Below, piece by piece: positions 1-8,145 of a DNA stretch of 34,509 nucleotides; the first letter of the stretch is position 1, and every line of letters starts with the position of its first letter. The notes below the pieces were generated by a model. The model searched no databases and was not told where the DNA came from. It saw only the letters and a program-made list of their open reading frames with translations. The stretch lies in contig JAVBMF010000076.1 of NCBI GenBank assembly GCA_031552735.1, forward strand, positions 1 to 34,509, in the 5' to 3' direction. The DNA is from JAVBUY01 sp031552735 (lineage in GTDB: Bacteria; Bacillota; Clostridia; Christensenellales; Aristaeellaceae). The position numbers were made by a program, and so were the translations under genes.

Positions 1-725
1 AGGATGCCCTGCGCGGTGGTCTGGCAGTCGGCGGGGTTGGTGGTGGCGGGCACGTTCACGTTGATTTCCACGGCGACTTTCTCCGCGGGCACCGCAAACT
101 TGTCATGGCCAGTCACAGCAACCATGCCAGCCTGCACGCCATTGGCCAGCTCAACAAACTTGTTGATGAAGCCAGTGGTGCGGCCAACGATGGAGGCAGA
201 GGTCGCATCCTGCGAGAACACAGCGATGACGACCGGCTTTTCCGGGGTCGCGGCCTTCAGAGCGTCCGCGATCGCCGGGATGGCGAACATCTGCTCAGCG
301 CCCAGCGCGCCGGCATTCTCGTTGTTGGTGGACGCGGTCGAAACGATCGAGCCCTCGGGCGCATTCGGCACGCCGGAGTCAAAGCCGACAACCGGGATGC
401 CCTTCGCCTTGGCGTCGTTGAGCTGCTCGGTCACCGACTCGGTGTCCAGGGCGGCCAGGCACAGCGCGGCGGGGTTCTTGGCCAGCGCGGCATTCAGCAT
501 ATCCACCTGGATCTGAATGTCGGACTCAGACGGCGGGCCATCGAAGGTGTGATCGACGCCATACTTTTCAGCGGCATCCTTCGCACCCATGGCAACGGTC
601 TGCCAGAACTGATGCTGGAAACCCTTGGAGATAACCGCGACGTAGGGCTTATCCGCGGCGAACGCGGGCACCATCATCGCTACGACCAGGATAACGGACA
701 GGACCAGAGCGAGAGTCTTCTTCAT
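1..725 (-). CDS. Sugar ABC transporter substrate-binding protein, RbsB-like (C-terminus off the window)
   Basis: Reading the reverse strand from the ATG at 725 gives an open frame to the left edge, about 241 residues of a protein usually near 310-330. It starts MKKTLALVLSVILVVAMM, a hydrophobic signal peptide ending in PAFAAD, so signal peptidase I cleavage is likely; there is no lipobox Cys. The mature part begins KPYVAVISKGFQHQFWQ and continues with features of the periplasmic-binding-protein I fold of ribose/galactose/polyol binders: a QIQVDMLNAAL helix, the NPAALCLAALDT strand, and GIPVVGFDSG before the second lobe. A strong AAGGAGG lies at 737-743. It is the last gene of an ATPase-permease-binding protein operon. 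Family call is secure; the ligand is inferred to be a free sugar or hexitol from the divergent catabolic genes. Confidence 0.93.
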   Translation of the reverse strand, partial: MKKTLALVLSVILVVAMMVPAFAADKPYVAVISKGFQHQFWQTVAMGAKDAAEKYGVDHTFDGPPSESDIQIQVDMLNAALAKNPAALCLAALDTESVTEQLNDAKAKGIPVVGFDSGVPNAPEGSIVSTASTNNENAGALGAEQMFAIPAIADALKAATPEKPVVIAVFSQDATSASIVGRTTGFINKFVELANGVQAGMVAVTGHDKFAVPAEKVAVEINVNVPATTNPADCQTTAQGI

Positions 726-744
726 GCGATTGTTTCCTCCTTGA

Positions 745-770
745 TTTTTTTTATCTAACGGCACAAAGCC
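745..770 (-). other. Small hairpin between permease and binding-protein genes
   Basis: The gap between the permease and binding-protein genes contains ACGGC-acaaa-GCCGT (755-769), followed on the reverse strand by an A-rich stretch and then the ribosome binding site. There is no U-tract, so it is not a convincing terminator. A processing or stability hairpin that raises binding-protein expression is possible. Confidence 0.3.
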
Positions 771-790
771 GTATAGAACAATGAATAGAC

Positions 791-1774
791 TTAGATGCGG
801 CGCACTTGGTTGCTCTTCTTAACGCGGTACTGATCCAGCAGCACGGCACCAATAACCACCGCGCCGGTCAGGAAGGTCTGCCAGTGGCCCTGCAGGCCCA
901 TGGACATCAGGCCCTGGCGCAATACGCTCATCATGAACACGCCGATCATTGTGCCGGTCAGCGAGCCCGATCCGCCCGCCATCGACGTGCCGCCGATGAC
1001 CACGCCGGCGATGGCCAGCAGTTCCAAGCCGTTGCCGGTGGAGGGGACAATGGTGGTATACACCGCCGCGTAGAAGATGCCGGCCAAGCCGCAGAACAGG
1101 CCAGAAAGTGTGTAGACCAGCAGTTGCCAGCGCTGGGTCTTGATGCCCGACAGACGCGCCGCCTCGTAGTTGGAGCCCATCGCGTAGGTGTAGCGACCAA
1201 ACTTGGTGTAGTTGAGCACCACCCAGGCGATGGCAAATGCCAGCAGCAGCCACAGTGCACCGACTGGGAAGTTGGGCAGGAAGAAATCATTGCCGGATTT
1301 ATAGAAAATGTGCTTGAACGCGCCGTCCGGCTTGTCGATGGTGGGGTAGCGCATGGTCATCACCTTGGTAACGATCGCACCAAAGCCCATGCCCATCATC
1401 TGCGTGCCCAGCGTGGCGATAAAGGGCGGCAGCTTGAGGTAGGCGATCAGCGCGCCATTGAGCAGACCGATCAGCGTGGACACGCACACCGCCAGGATCA
1501 GGCACCAGACGATCGGCCAATGCCACGTGTTGTACGCCCAGCCGCCCAGCAACGCGCCGGTCATCATCGTGGTGCCCAGCGACAAGTCAATACCGCCGGT
1601 GATGATGACGAAGGTGACGCCGATGGCCATAAAGCCGATAAAGTAAGAGGCATTCAGAATATTGACGACGGTGTCCAGCGAAAAGAAGCTTTTGCTGGCG
1701 ATGGAGAAAAAGGCAAACAGCAGCACCAGAACCGCAGGTGCCAGTAGTTTTTGCAGATCATATTTCTTGTTCAT
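791..1774 (-). CDS. Sugar ABC transporter permease, RbsC-like
   Basis: Membrane subunit of a ribose/galactose/xylose-class importer, 327 residues, the usual RbsC length. The start MNKKYDLQKLL at 1774 is chosen because a GAGGAG site (1781-1786) precedes it; a longer frame continues upstream but would run back across the ATPase gene. About eight to ten hydrophobic segments are visible. The family signature region is clear: ITGGIDLSLGTTMMTGALLGG near residue 60 and GVVIGGTSMAGGSGSLTGTM near residue 270, matching the conserved GGxDLSVG and GGxSxxGGxG motifs of BPD_transp_2 permeases. It lies 40 bp after the ATPase gene and 65 bp before the binding-protein gene, in one operon. It forms the channel through which the captured sugar or polyol enters unphosphorylated. 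Confidence 0.94.
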   Translation of the reverse strand: MNKKYDLQKLLAPAVLVLLFAFFSIASKSFFSLDTVVNILNASYFIGFMAIGVTFVIITGGIDLSLGTTMMTGALLGGWAYNTWHWPIVWCLILAVCVSTLIGLLNGALIAYLKLPPFIATLGTQMMGMGFGAIVTKVMTMRYPTIDKPDGAFKHIFYKSGNDFFLPNFPVGALWLLLAFAIAWVVLNYTKFGRYTYAMGSNYEAARLSGIKTQRWQLLVYTLSGLFCGLAGIFYAAVYTTIVPSTGNGLELLAIAGVVIGGTSMAGGSGSLTGTMIGVFMMSVLRQGLMSMGLQGHWQTFLTGAVVIGAVLLDQYRVKKSNQVRRI

Positions 1775-1814
1775 ACGATACTCCTCATTTTCTGCATCCG
1801 ACTGAGCGGACGGA

Positions 1815-3308
1815 TTAGTCCATGTTGGTGGTGGCCAGATCCATGATTTTCTCTTGCGTGGCCTCGGAGATGTCCAGCTCGCCGGTCTTGGCGCCTTCGC
1901 ACATGACCACGATGCGGTCACTCATGCGCAGAAGCTCCGGCATTTCCGAGGAAATCATGATGATGGACTTGCCATCTTTGGCCAACTGATTCATCAACGC
2001 GTAAATTTCGCTTTTTGCGCCGACATCGATACCGCGCGTGGGCTCATCGAAAATGAGGATGTCGCAGTTGCGAATCAGCCACTTGGCCAGCACGACCTTT
2101 TGCTGATTGCCGCCGGACAGGTTCTTGACCAGTTGCTTATCGGAAGGCGTTTTGGTCGCCAGCTTTTGGATGTATTCCTGGGTGACGCGTCGCGCCTTGG
2201 CATCGTTCATGAACGGCCCGGCGGTGAACTCGTCCAGATTGGCCATGACTGAATTATCGCGCACGGACAGGCCCAGCGCCAAACCGAATGCCTTGCGGTC
2301 CTCGGAGAGGTAGCCGATGCCGTGCGTGACCGCGTCGCTGGGGGACTTGACAGAGATGGTCTTGCCATTGAGCGTGATGCGTCCGCCATGCACTGGGTCG
2401 GCGCCGAACAGCGCGCGCATGGTCTCGGTGCGTCCGGCGCCCATCAGGCCGCCAAAGCCCAGGATCTCGCCACGCTTTAAGTTGAAGGAAACGTTCTTGA
2501 CGTTGTGCGCGGTCAGCCCCTCGACCTCCAACACCACTGGCGCGTCGTCCGGCACGTTGCTCTTGGTTTTTTGCTCCTCGGTGATGATGCGGTTGACCAT
2601 CATGTTGACGATCTCTTTGCGCGTGGTTTTGTCGGTGTCGACGGTGCCCACATACTGTCCGTCGCGCATGACTGTGATGCGGTCGGTGACCTGCCACAGC
2701 TCTTCCAAGCGGTGGGAGATATAGATGATGCCTTTGCCATCGGCCTTGAGCTGACGGATGAACTTGAACAGCTCGGCGATTTCACTCTCGGTCAGCGCGG
2801 CGGTCGGCTCGTCCATGACCAGCAGCTCGCTATTGTGCGACAGCGCCTTGGCGATTTCCACCATCTGCTGCTTGGCGACCGACAGGCGCTTAATCGGCGT
2901 GGTCGGGTCGATATCCAGATTGAGCGATTGCAGCAGCCGCTGCGCCGCCAGGTTGGCGCGCTTCTTGTCTAGGAAGGGGCCGACGGTGTATTCCTTGCCC
3001 ATGACGATGTTCTCCGCCACGGTCAGATCGGGCATGAGGTTGAGCTCCTGGTGAATCATGCCGATGCCCAGACGCTTGGCGTCGTCAGGCGAATGCAGGT
3101 TGGCCAATTCGCCACGGAAATAAATTTCGCCGCCGTCACGCTTATAGATGCCGTTGAGCACCTTCATCAGTGTCGATTTGCCCGCGCCATTTTCGCCGAC
3201 CAGCGCGTGCACCTCGCCGGGGCGCAGCTCGAACTGGCAATTGTTCAGCGCATGCACACCCGGGAAGAGCTTTTCGATCCCTTCCATCTTGAGCAATACT
3301 TCAGACAC
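1815..3308 (-). CDS. Sugar ABC transporter ATP-binding protein with two nucleotide-binding domains, RbsA/MglA-like
   Basis: Energising subunit of the importer, 497 residues, the normal size for tandem-NBD sugar ATPases. The start is the GTG at 3308 (VSEVLLKMEGIEKLF), set by GGAGGG at 3317-3322; the frame extends further upstream only through promoter and operator DNA. NBD1 has Walker A GENGAGKST, signature LSVAKQQ and Walker B LLVMDEPTAAL. NBD2 has the degenerate Walker A GGLMGAGRTE typical of this family, signature LSGGNQQK and Walker B ILIFDEPTRGID. First gene of the minus-strand operon. A promoter and a perfect 12-bp palindrome lie just upstream, so expression is probably LacI-repressed and inducible. 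Confidence 0.95.
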   Translation of the reverse strand: MSEVLLKMEGIEKLFPGVHALNNCQFELRPGEVHALVGENGAGKSTLMKVLNGIYKRDGGEIYFRGELANLHSPDDAKRLGIGMIHQELNLMPDLTVAENIVMGKEYTVGPFLDKKRANLAAQRLLQSLNLDIDPTTPIKRLSVAKQQMVEIAKALSHNSELLVMDEPTAALTESEIAELFKFIRQLKADGKGIIYISHRLEELWQVTDRITVMRDGQYVGTVDTDKTTRKEIVNMMVNRIITEEQKTKSNVPDDAPVVLEVEGLTAHNVKNVSFNLKRGEILGFGGLMGAGRTETMRALFGADPVHGGRITLNGKTISVKSPSDAVTHGIGYLSEDRKAFGLALGLSVRDNSVMANLDEFTAGPFMNDAKARRVTQEYIQKLATKTPSDKQLVKNLSGGNQQKVVLAKWLIRNCDILIFDEPTRGIDVGAKSEIYALMNQLAKDGKSIIMISSEMPELLRMSDRIVVMCEGAKTGELDISEATQEKIMDLATTNMD

Positions 3309-3416
3309 GCTATATTCCCTCCAACAACAAGGGCGCAAAAATACAATCGCTGCGCCGCTTTTTACAACAGAAAACCTGAATAAGAGAAGCTGGGCATCTT
3401 TTATCCACGAAACAAG

Positions 3417-3428
3417 CGAAACGTTTCG
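3417..3428. promoter_or_regulatory. LacI-family operator O1 (perfect palindrome)
   Basis: CGAAACGTTTCG is a perfect 12-bp palindrome with the central CG of LacI/GalR operators, flanked by GC on each side. It lies about 11-22 bases downstream of the predicted transcription start of the importer operon, where a bound repressor would block initiation or elongation. A near-identical site precedes the aldolase gene. Confidence 0.75.
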
Positions 3429-3445
3429 TGCAATCCGTTGATTAT

Positions 3446-3474
3446 AATATATCATACCGGCACACCGTAGTCAA
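3446..3474 (-). promoter_or_regulatory. Promoter of the ABC importer operon
   Basis: On the reverse strand TTGACT (3474-3469), a 17-base spacer and TATATT (3451-3446), with a TGA just before the -10 box acting as an extended -10. Reads toward the ATPase gene. Confidence 0.65.
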
Positions 3475-3580
3475 CAGAAAAGTAGGTTGGTTTTAGAGCA
3501 TTCTGTTATAATATGCGGGTCTCACATGCGGGCATTTGCTGGTTTTTTCATATTTTCTGGCACGCAAAGCGGTATGCGTG

Positions 3581-3609
3581 TTGTGCTATGCGCCGCGCGG
3601 TTGTATACT
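3581..3609 (+). promoter_or_regulatory. Promoter of the lacI-family regulator
   Basis: TTGTGC (3581-3586), a 17-base spacer and TATACT (3604-3609), about 32 bases before the GTG start. The rest of the 333-base gap 3309-3641 holds only this promoter, the divergent importer promoter and operator O1; no operator-like palindrome overlaps the regulator's own promoter. Confidence 0.6.
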
Positions 3610-3641
3610 GTGCGTAGCGATTTGCGGAAGGGGGGCCAGCC

Positions 3642-4661
3642 GTGGCATCCACCATCAAGGATATTGCCAGCCAGACAGGGCTTGGTCTAGCAACCATTTC
3701 AAAATATCTCAATGGTGGCAAGGTGCGCGAGAAGAACCGCGTCGCCATCGAACGCGCCATTGCCGAGTTGCATTACACCGCCAACGAGTTTGCGCGCGGA
3801 TTGAAAACCAACCGCTCCAAGACCATTGGCATTGTCATCCCAGAGCTGTCCAGCCTGTTCATTACCACCATTATCACCATTGTGGAGGATATCCTGCGCC
3901 GCAGCGGCTACGCCATCCTGGTGTGTGACTGCCGAACCGACGCGCACTTGGAGCAGCAGGCGGTGCAGTTCCTGATTAACAAGGGCGTGGACGGCTTGCT
4001 GAGCATGCCGGTGTCGCAGGATGGCAGCCACTTAAAGCCCGCCATCGAGAAAAAAGTGCCGGTGGTGCTAATTGACCGTATGGTAACCAACTATCGCGAG
4101 TTTGTGGACGCGGTGATGGTGGACAACGTGCAGGCATCGCATAAGGCGACCGAATACCTGATTGAACGGGGACACAAGCACATCGGCATCATTATTGGGC
4201 CAGAGCATATCTATACCTCCAAACAGCGACTGCTGGGCTACCGGCAGGCGATGAATGAACATGACTTAGCAAACGATGACGCCACCCTGCGCTACAGCGA
4301 TTACTCGGTGCAGGGCGGCTATGAGAGCACCATGCAGTTGCTAACAGCCAACCGGCATCTGACCGCGCTGCTGGTGACCAATTACGACATGACGCTGGGC
4401 GCGATCATCGCGCTCAACGAGCTGGGGTTGAAATTTCCGCAGGACTTGTCGCTAATCGGCTTTGACAACATGACGCTGTCGCAGGTGGTCCGGCCGCAGC
4501 TAACCACCGTGGCGCAGCCCATGCAGCAGATTGGCCAGCACGCCGCGCATCTGGTGCTTTCGCGTCTGGATGGCAAGCAGGAGGGCGCGGCTACCATCGT
4601 CACGCTGTCCACACAACTGATGGAAGGCGCGTCGGTGGCGGTGCGGGAGGAGCGGGCTTGA
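3642..4661 (+). CDS. LacI-family transcriptional regulator
   Basis: A 339-residue repressor of usual LacI/GalR length. The N-terminal helix-turn-helix reads TIKDIASQTGLGLATISKYL (residues 3-22), followed by the hinge region with HYTANEFARGLKT. From about residue 60 is the periplasmic-binding-protein-like effector domain (KTIGIVIPELSS, then GVDGLLSMPVS, IIIGPEHIYTSKQRLLGY and LSLIGFDNM). The GTG start at 3642 follows GGAAGGGGGG. It is divergent from the importer operon and co-directional with the catabolic operon. Its stop codon overlaps the -35 box of the next promoter. By position and the two matching palindromes it is the local regulator; the inducer is probably the imported substrate or a phosphorylated intermediate (inference). 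Confidence 0.94.
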   Translation: MASTIKDIASQTGLGLATISKYLNGGKVREKNRVAIERAIAELHYTANEFARGLKTNRSKTIGIVIPELSSLFITTIITIVEDILRRSGYAILVCDCRTDAHLEQQAVQFLINKGVDGLLSMPVSQDGSHLKPAIEKKVPVVLIDRMVTNYREFVDAVMVDNVQASHKATEYLIERGHKHIGIIIGPEHIYTSKQRLLGYRQAMNEHDLANDDATLRYSDYSVQGGYESTMQLLTANRHLTALLVTNYDMTLGAIIALNELGLKFPQDLSLIGFDNMTLSQVVRPQLTTVAQPMQQIGQHAAHLVLSRLDGKQEGAATIVTLSTQLMEGASVAVREERA

Positions 4662-4686
4662 CAAGCAAAGTGATTTATGGTTAAAT
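4658..4686 (+). promoter_or_regulatory. Promoter of the catabolic operon, overlapping the regulator stop codon
   Basis: TTGACA (4658-4663) matches the -35 consensus perfectly and contains the TGA stop of the regulator (4659-4661). After a 17-base spacer comes TTAAAT (4681-4686). Operator O2 begins 10 bases downstream, near +3. Confidence 0.65.
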
Positions 4687-4695
4687 GATAAAAAG

Positions 4696-4707
4696 CGAAA
4701 CGTTACG
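4696..4707. promoter_or_regulatory. LacI-family operator O2
   Basis: CGAAACGTTACG is the O1 palindrome with one mismatched base, and both sites share the preceding GC (GCGAAACGTT). It lies directly downstream of the catabolic promoter and just before the ribosome binding site at 4713-4718. Confidence 0.7.
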
Positions 4708-4725
4708 GTTTTGGAGGGAATGAAG

Positions 4726-5568
4726 ATGGCATTGGTGTCGGTGCGGGAGATCATGCTGGCAGCGCAGCGCGGGGGGTACGCGCTGGGCGCGTTTAATGTG
4801 GAAAACATGGAGATGGCGCAGGCGGTGATCGCGGCGGCGGAGCATATGCGCGCGCCGGTCATCGTGCAGACCACCTCGGGCACGCTGAAGTACGCGCCAC
4901 CCAGCGTGTTTGCCGGGATGATTGCGCGCATGGCGAAGGACGCCAGCGTGCCGGTGGCGCTGCATCTGGACCATGGCAGCAGCTATGAGCTGGCGCTGGC
5001 GTGCGTCGCCGAGGGCTATACTTCGGTGATGATCGACGGCTCCACACTGCCCTATGAGGACAACGTGGCGCTGAGCCGCCGCGTCGTCGATGCCGCCGGG
5101 GATATCCCGGTGGAAGCCGAGCTGGGCACCGTCGGCGGCAAGGAGGATGGCCACGGCGGTGGCGGTGTGCAGTACACCGACCCTGCGCAGGCTGCCGACT
5201 TCGTGCGGCGCACCGGCGTGTTTTCCTTCGCGATGGCCATCGGAACGTCGCATGGCGTTTACAAAGGAGAGCCCAAGCTGGACCTGAACCGTCTGAGTGA
5301 AATTCACGCCGCGACGCCGGTGCCGCTGGTGCTGCACGGCACATCCGGCGTACCGGAGGAGCAGGTGCGTGGCTGCATCGCGCGCGGCGTGTGCAAGGTG
5401 AACTATGCCACCGAGCTGCGCATCGCCTACACCGAGGCGGTGAAGCGCGCGCTGACCGACGATCCGAGCATCATTGACCCCAAGGCGTTTGGCAAGGCCG
5501 GACGCGCCGCCGTGGAAGAATTGGTATGCGACCGCATCCGGCTGTGCGGCAGTGACGGAAAGGCATAA
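4726..5568 (+). CDS. gatY: Class II ketose-bisphosphate aldolase, GatY/KbaY-like (tagatose 1,6-bisphosphate)
   Basis: Zinc aldolase expected to cleave tagatose (or fructose) 1,6-bisphosphate to DHAP and glyceraldehyde 3-phosphate. It has 280 residues, close to the 284 of E. coli GatY. The ATG at 4726 is chosen for its 7-base spacing from GGAGGG; the ATG at 4720 is too close. Visible residues: LHLDHG with catalytic Asp82 and zinc ligand His83, further zinc ligands His176 (GTSHG) and His204 (LHGTSG), and the loop YASVMID-like SVMIDGSTLPYEDN. The ending CGSDGKA resembles the CGCEGRA end of GatY. Tagatose specificity is an inference from GatY resemblance and the GatD-like neighbour. No GatZ/KbaZ partner subunit is present in the window. 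Confidence 0.88.
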   Translation: MALVSVREIMLAAQRGGYALGAFNVENMEMAQAVIAAAEHMRAPVIVQTTSGTLKYAPPSVFAGMIARMAKDASVPVALHLDHGSSYELALACVAEGYTSVMIDGSTLPYEDNVALSRRVVDAAGDIPVEAELGTVGGKEDGHGGGGVQYTDPAQAADFVRRTGVFSFAMAIGTSHGVYKGEPKLDLNRLSEIHAATPVPLVLHGTSGVPEEQVRGCIARGVCKVNYATELRIAYTEAVKRALTDDPSIIDPKAFGKAGRAAVEELVCDRIRLCGSDGKA

Positions 5569-5599
5569 AACACGAAGGGTTTGCGAGAGGAGGGTCTCT

Positions 5600-7081
5600 A
5601 TGGCGACGTACCTGTTGGGCATCGACATCGGCACCTCTGCCTGCAAAGTGGCGTTGTTTTCCGCGCAAGGCGCGGTGCAGGCCACCGCCACGCGCGAATA
5701 TCCGGTGTATTATCCGCAGCCGGGCTGGGCGGAGCAGGACCCCGACGCGTGGTGGGACGCGGTATGTGACGCGATCCGCGCGATGCTGGCCGAGCGGGGC
5801 ATCCCTTCGCGCGACATCGCCGGGGTGGGCATCGACGGGCAGAGCTGGTCTGCCATCGCGATGGACGCGGCGGGCAGCGTGTTGACCCGCACGCCGATCT
5901 GGACTGACACGCGGGCCGCCGCGATCTGCGCGCGGCTCAAGCGCGAGGTGGGCGAACAACAGATATTCGCGCTGTGCGGCAATCCGCTGGAGCCGATGTA
6001 CACCCTGCCGAAAATCCTGTGGTATCAGGAGAATCTGCCCGACGTGTACGCGCGGACGCATAAAATTCTGCAATCCAACAGCTTCATCGCATACCGGCTG
6101 ACCGGCGCGATGACGCAGGATATTTCGCAGGGGTATGGCCTGCACTGCTTTGACATGCGGCGCGGGCAATGGGACGCGGCCATGGCGGAAAAATTGGGGA
6201 TTGACCTGAAGCTGCTGCCCGAACTCGTGCCCAGCCACCAAGTGGTGGGCACGGTGACGCCCGAGGCCGCTAGGCGCACCGGGCTGGCGATCGGCACGCC
6301 GGTGGTGGCCGGTGGGCTGGATGCCGCGTGCGGTACGCTGGGCGCAGGCGTGCTCAACGCCGGAGAGACGCAGGAGCAAGGCGGGCAGGCCGGGGGCATG
6401 AGCATTTGTCTGGATCAATATCAGGCCGATCCGTCACTGATTCTGGGCTACCACGTTGTGCCCGACCGCTGGCTGTTGCAGGGCGGGACGGTGGGCGGCG
6501 GCGGTATGCTCAAGTGGCTGCGCGAGCAGATTTGTCCCGAGCTGACCTTTGCCGAGATGAGCGAACTGGCCGTGCAGGCCCCGGCGGGCAGCGACGGGCT
6601 GCTGTGCCTGCCGTATATGGCAGGCGAACGCTCGCCGATCTGGGACACACAGGCGAAGGGTGTATTCTACGGGCTGGACTACGCCAAGACCCGCGCGCAT
6701 CTGATTCGTGCGGCGATGGAGGGCGTAGCGTACGCGCTGGAGCATAATCTGGAGGTCGCGCGCGAGGCTGGGGCATCACCCATGGTGCTGCGCGCGATGG
6801 GCGGCGCGGCCAACAGCGAAATCTGGACGCAAATCAAGGCCGACGTGACAGGCAAGCGCATTGTGGTGCCCGCGTCGGACACCGCGACCACGCTGGGCGC
6901 GGCCATCCTCGCCGGGGTGGGCACCGGCGTATACGCGAACTTCGCCCAGGCGGTGGAGAAAACAGTGGCGATCCGCCGCGAGCAGCAGCCCGACTCTGCG
7001 CACCGCGCGGTGTATGACAAGGGCTATCAGACCTATCGCAGACTCTATGAGCAGCTCAAACCGATCATGCGGGAGGGATAA
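5600..7081 (+). CDS. FGGY-family carbohydrate kinase (xylulokinase-like)
   Basis: ATP-dependent sugar or polyol kinase, 493 residues, normal for FGGY kinases. Start at 5600 after GAGAGGAGGG. The N-terminal phosphate-binding motif is GIDIGTSACKVALF (residues 7-20); substrate-domain motif GIDGQSWSAIAMD follows; the catalytic-base motif GGLDAACGTLG places Asp241 as the likely base; the C-terminal half has LPYMAGERSPIWD and the adenine loop MGGAANSEIW. It overlaps nothing and follows the aldolase gene by 31 bases. Closest visible style is xylulokinase/ribulokinase/erythritol-kinase, whose substrates vary widely. In this operon, with a GatD-like dehydrogenase next, phosphorylation of an imported hexitol is the attractive hypothesis; a pentulose or ketohexose substrate cannot be excluded. 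Confidence 0.9.
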   Translation: MATYLLGIDIGTSACKVALFSAQGAVQATATREYPVYYPQPGWAEQDPDAWWDAVCDAIRAMLAERGIPSRDIAGVGIDGQSWSAIAMDAAGSVLTRTPIWTDTRAAAICARLKREVGEQQIFALCGNPLEPMYTLPKILWYQENLPDVYARTHKILQSNSFIAYRLTGAMTQDISQGYGLHCFDMRRGQWDAAMAEKLGIDLKLLPELVPSHQVVGTVTPEAARRTGLAIGTPVVAGGLDAACGTLGAGVLNAGETQEQGGQAGGMSICLDQYQADPSLILGYHVVPDRWLLQGGTVGGGGMLKWLREQICPELTFAEMSELAVQAPAGSDGLLCLPYMAGERSPIWDTQAKGVFYGLDYAKTRAHLIRAAMEGVAYALEHNLEVAREAGASPMVLRAMGGAANSEIWTQIKADVTGKRIVVPASDTATTLGAAILAGVGTGVYANFAQAVEKTVAIRREQQPDSAHRAVYDKGYQTYRRLYEQLKPIMREG

Positions 7082-7084
7082 ACC

Positions 7085-8131
7085 ATGAAGGCAGCCGTAC
7101 TGTATGGCAACGAGGACATCCGCTACGACGATTATCCGACGCCGGAACTCGCATCGGGCTGCGTGAAGGTGCGCGTGCGCGCCACCGGCATTTGCGGCAG
7201 CGATGTGCCGCGCGTGCTGCACAATGGCGCGCACTTCTATCCGGTGGTGCTGGGGCACGAGTTTGCCGGGGATGTGGTGGAGGTGGCGTCAGACGTGACG
7301 ACGCACCAGGTCGGCGACACGGTGTCCGGCGTGCCGCTGAAGCCCTGCCTGCGCTGCGTCGATTGCCAGCAGGGCAACTATGCGCTGTGCAAGCAGTACA
7401 GTTTCATCGGCTCGCGTGAGCAGGGCAGCTTTGCAGAGTTTGTTGTGATGCCCGCCATCAACGCGGTGCGCTATGACAAGCGCATCCCCTACGAGCAGGC
7501 GGCGATGTTCGAGCCATCGACAGTGGCGCTGCATGGGCTGCTGCAAAACGATTACCGGGGCGGCGGCACGGTGGCGGTGCTGGGCTGTGGCACCATCGGC
7601 ATCTTTACAATCCAGTGGGCGAAAATATTTGGCGCGCAAAAAATCGTTGCCTTTGATATCGACGCGGGGCGGCTGGCGCTGGCCAAGCGTATGGGCGCGG
7701 ACGACGCGCTGGACACGCGCGCGGAGACCTTCCTGGCCGACGCGATGGCGCTGACCCATGGCCGTGGATTCGATCATGTATTCGAGACGGCGGGCAGCAC
7801 CGCCACGATGCGCATGGCGTTTGATCTGGCGGGCAGCAAGGCGCAGGTGTGCTTCATCGGCACGCCGCACGTCGATTTGTCCTTTACGCCCAAGCAGTGG
7901 GAAAACATGAACCGCAAAGAATTTAAGCTGACCGGCAGTTGGATGAGCTACTCCGCGCCGTTCCCGGGCCGCGAGTGGACGCTGACCGCGCACTATTTCG
8001 CCACCGGACAGCTCAAGTTCGACGAGGGATTCATCTTCAAGCGATTTCCGCTGGCCAAGGCTGCCGACGCTTTCGCGCTGTATAAAGACCCCAGCCAAGT
8101 GCACGGCAAGATCATGCTGACCATCGATTGA
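7085..8131 (+). CDS. gatD: Zinc-dependent polyol-phosphate dehydrogenase, GatD-like (galactitol-1-phosphate 5-dehydrogenase)
   Basis: Medium-chain dehydrogenase, 348 residues, NAD-dependent by family. Catalytic zinc residues Cys37 (ICGSD), His58 and Glu59 (GHEF) are intact, as are four structural-zinc cysteines at 88, 91, 94 and 102. The Rossmann motif GCGTIG is at 167-172. Several stretches resemble E. coli GatD: CGSDVPRVLHNGAHFYPVV, YSFIGSREQGSFAEF and LTGSWMSYSAPFPGREW (GatD has GSWMNYSSPWPGQEW). This points to oxidation of a hexitol phosphate such as galactitol 1-phosphate to tagatose 6-phosphate. It starts 4 bases after the kinase stop, with GGGAGGG spanning the junction. Sorbitol- or other polyol-phosphate specificity is the alternative. 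Confidence 0.87.
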   Translation: MKAAVLYGNEDIRYDDYPTPELASGCVKVRVRATGICGSDVPRVLHNGAHFYPVVLGHEFAGDVVEVASDVTTHQVGDTVSGVPLKPCLRCVDCQQGNYALCKQYSFIGSREQGSFAEFVVMPAINAVRYDKRIPYEQAAMFEPSTVALHGLLQNDYRGGGTVAVLGCGTIGIFTIQWAKIFGAQKIVAFDIDAGRLALAKRMGADDALDTRAETFLADAMALTHGRGFDHVFETAGSTATMRMAFDLAGSKAQVCFIGTPHVDLSFTPKQWENMNRKEFKLTGSWMSYSAPFPGREWTLTAHYFATGQLKFDEGFIFKRFPLAKAADAFALYKDPSQVHGKIMLTID

Positions 8132-8145
8132 AAGGCAGAGAACCC

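Noticed and set aside
4..758. Plus-strand frames at the left edge (170 and 217 codons)
   Set aside because: They lie opposite a clear binding-protein gene that has a signal peptide and ribosome binding site.
4681..5691. Reverse-strand frame of about 336 codons opposite the aldolase gene
   Set aside because: The plus strand encodes an aldolase with all zinc and catalytic residues; the reverse frame has no domain.
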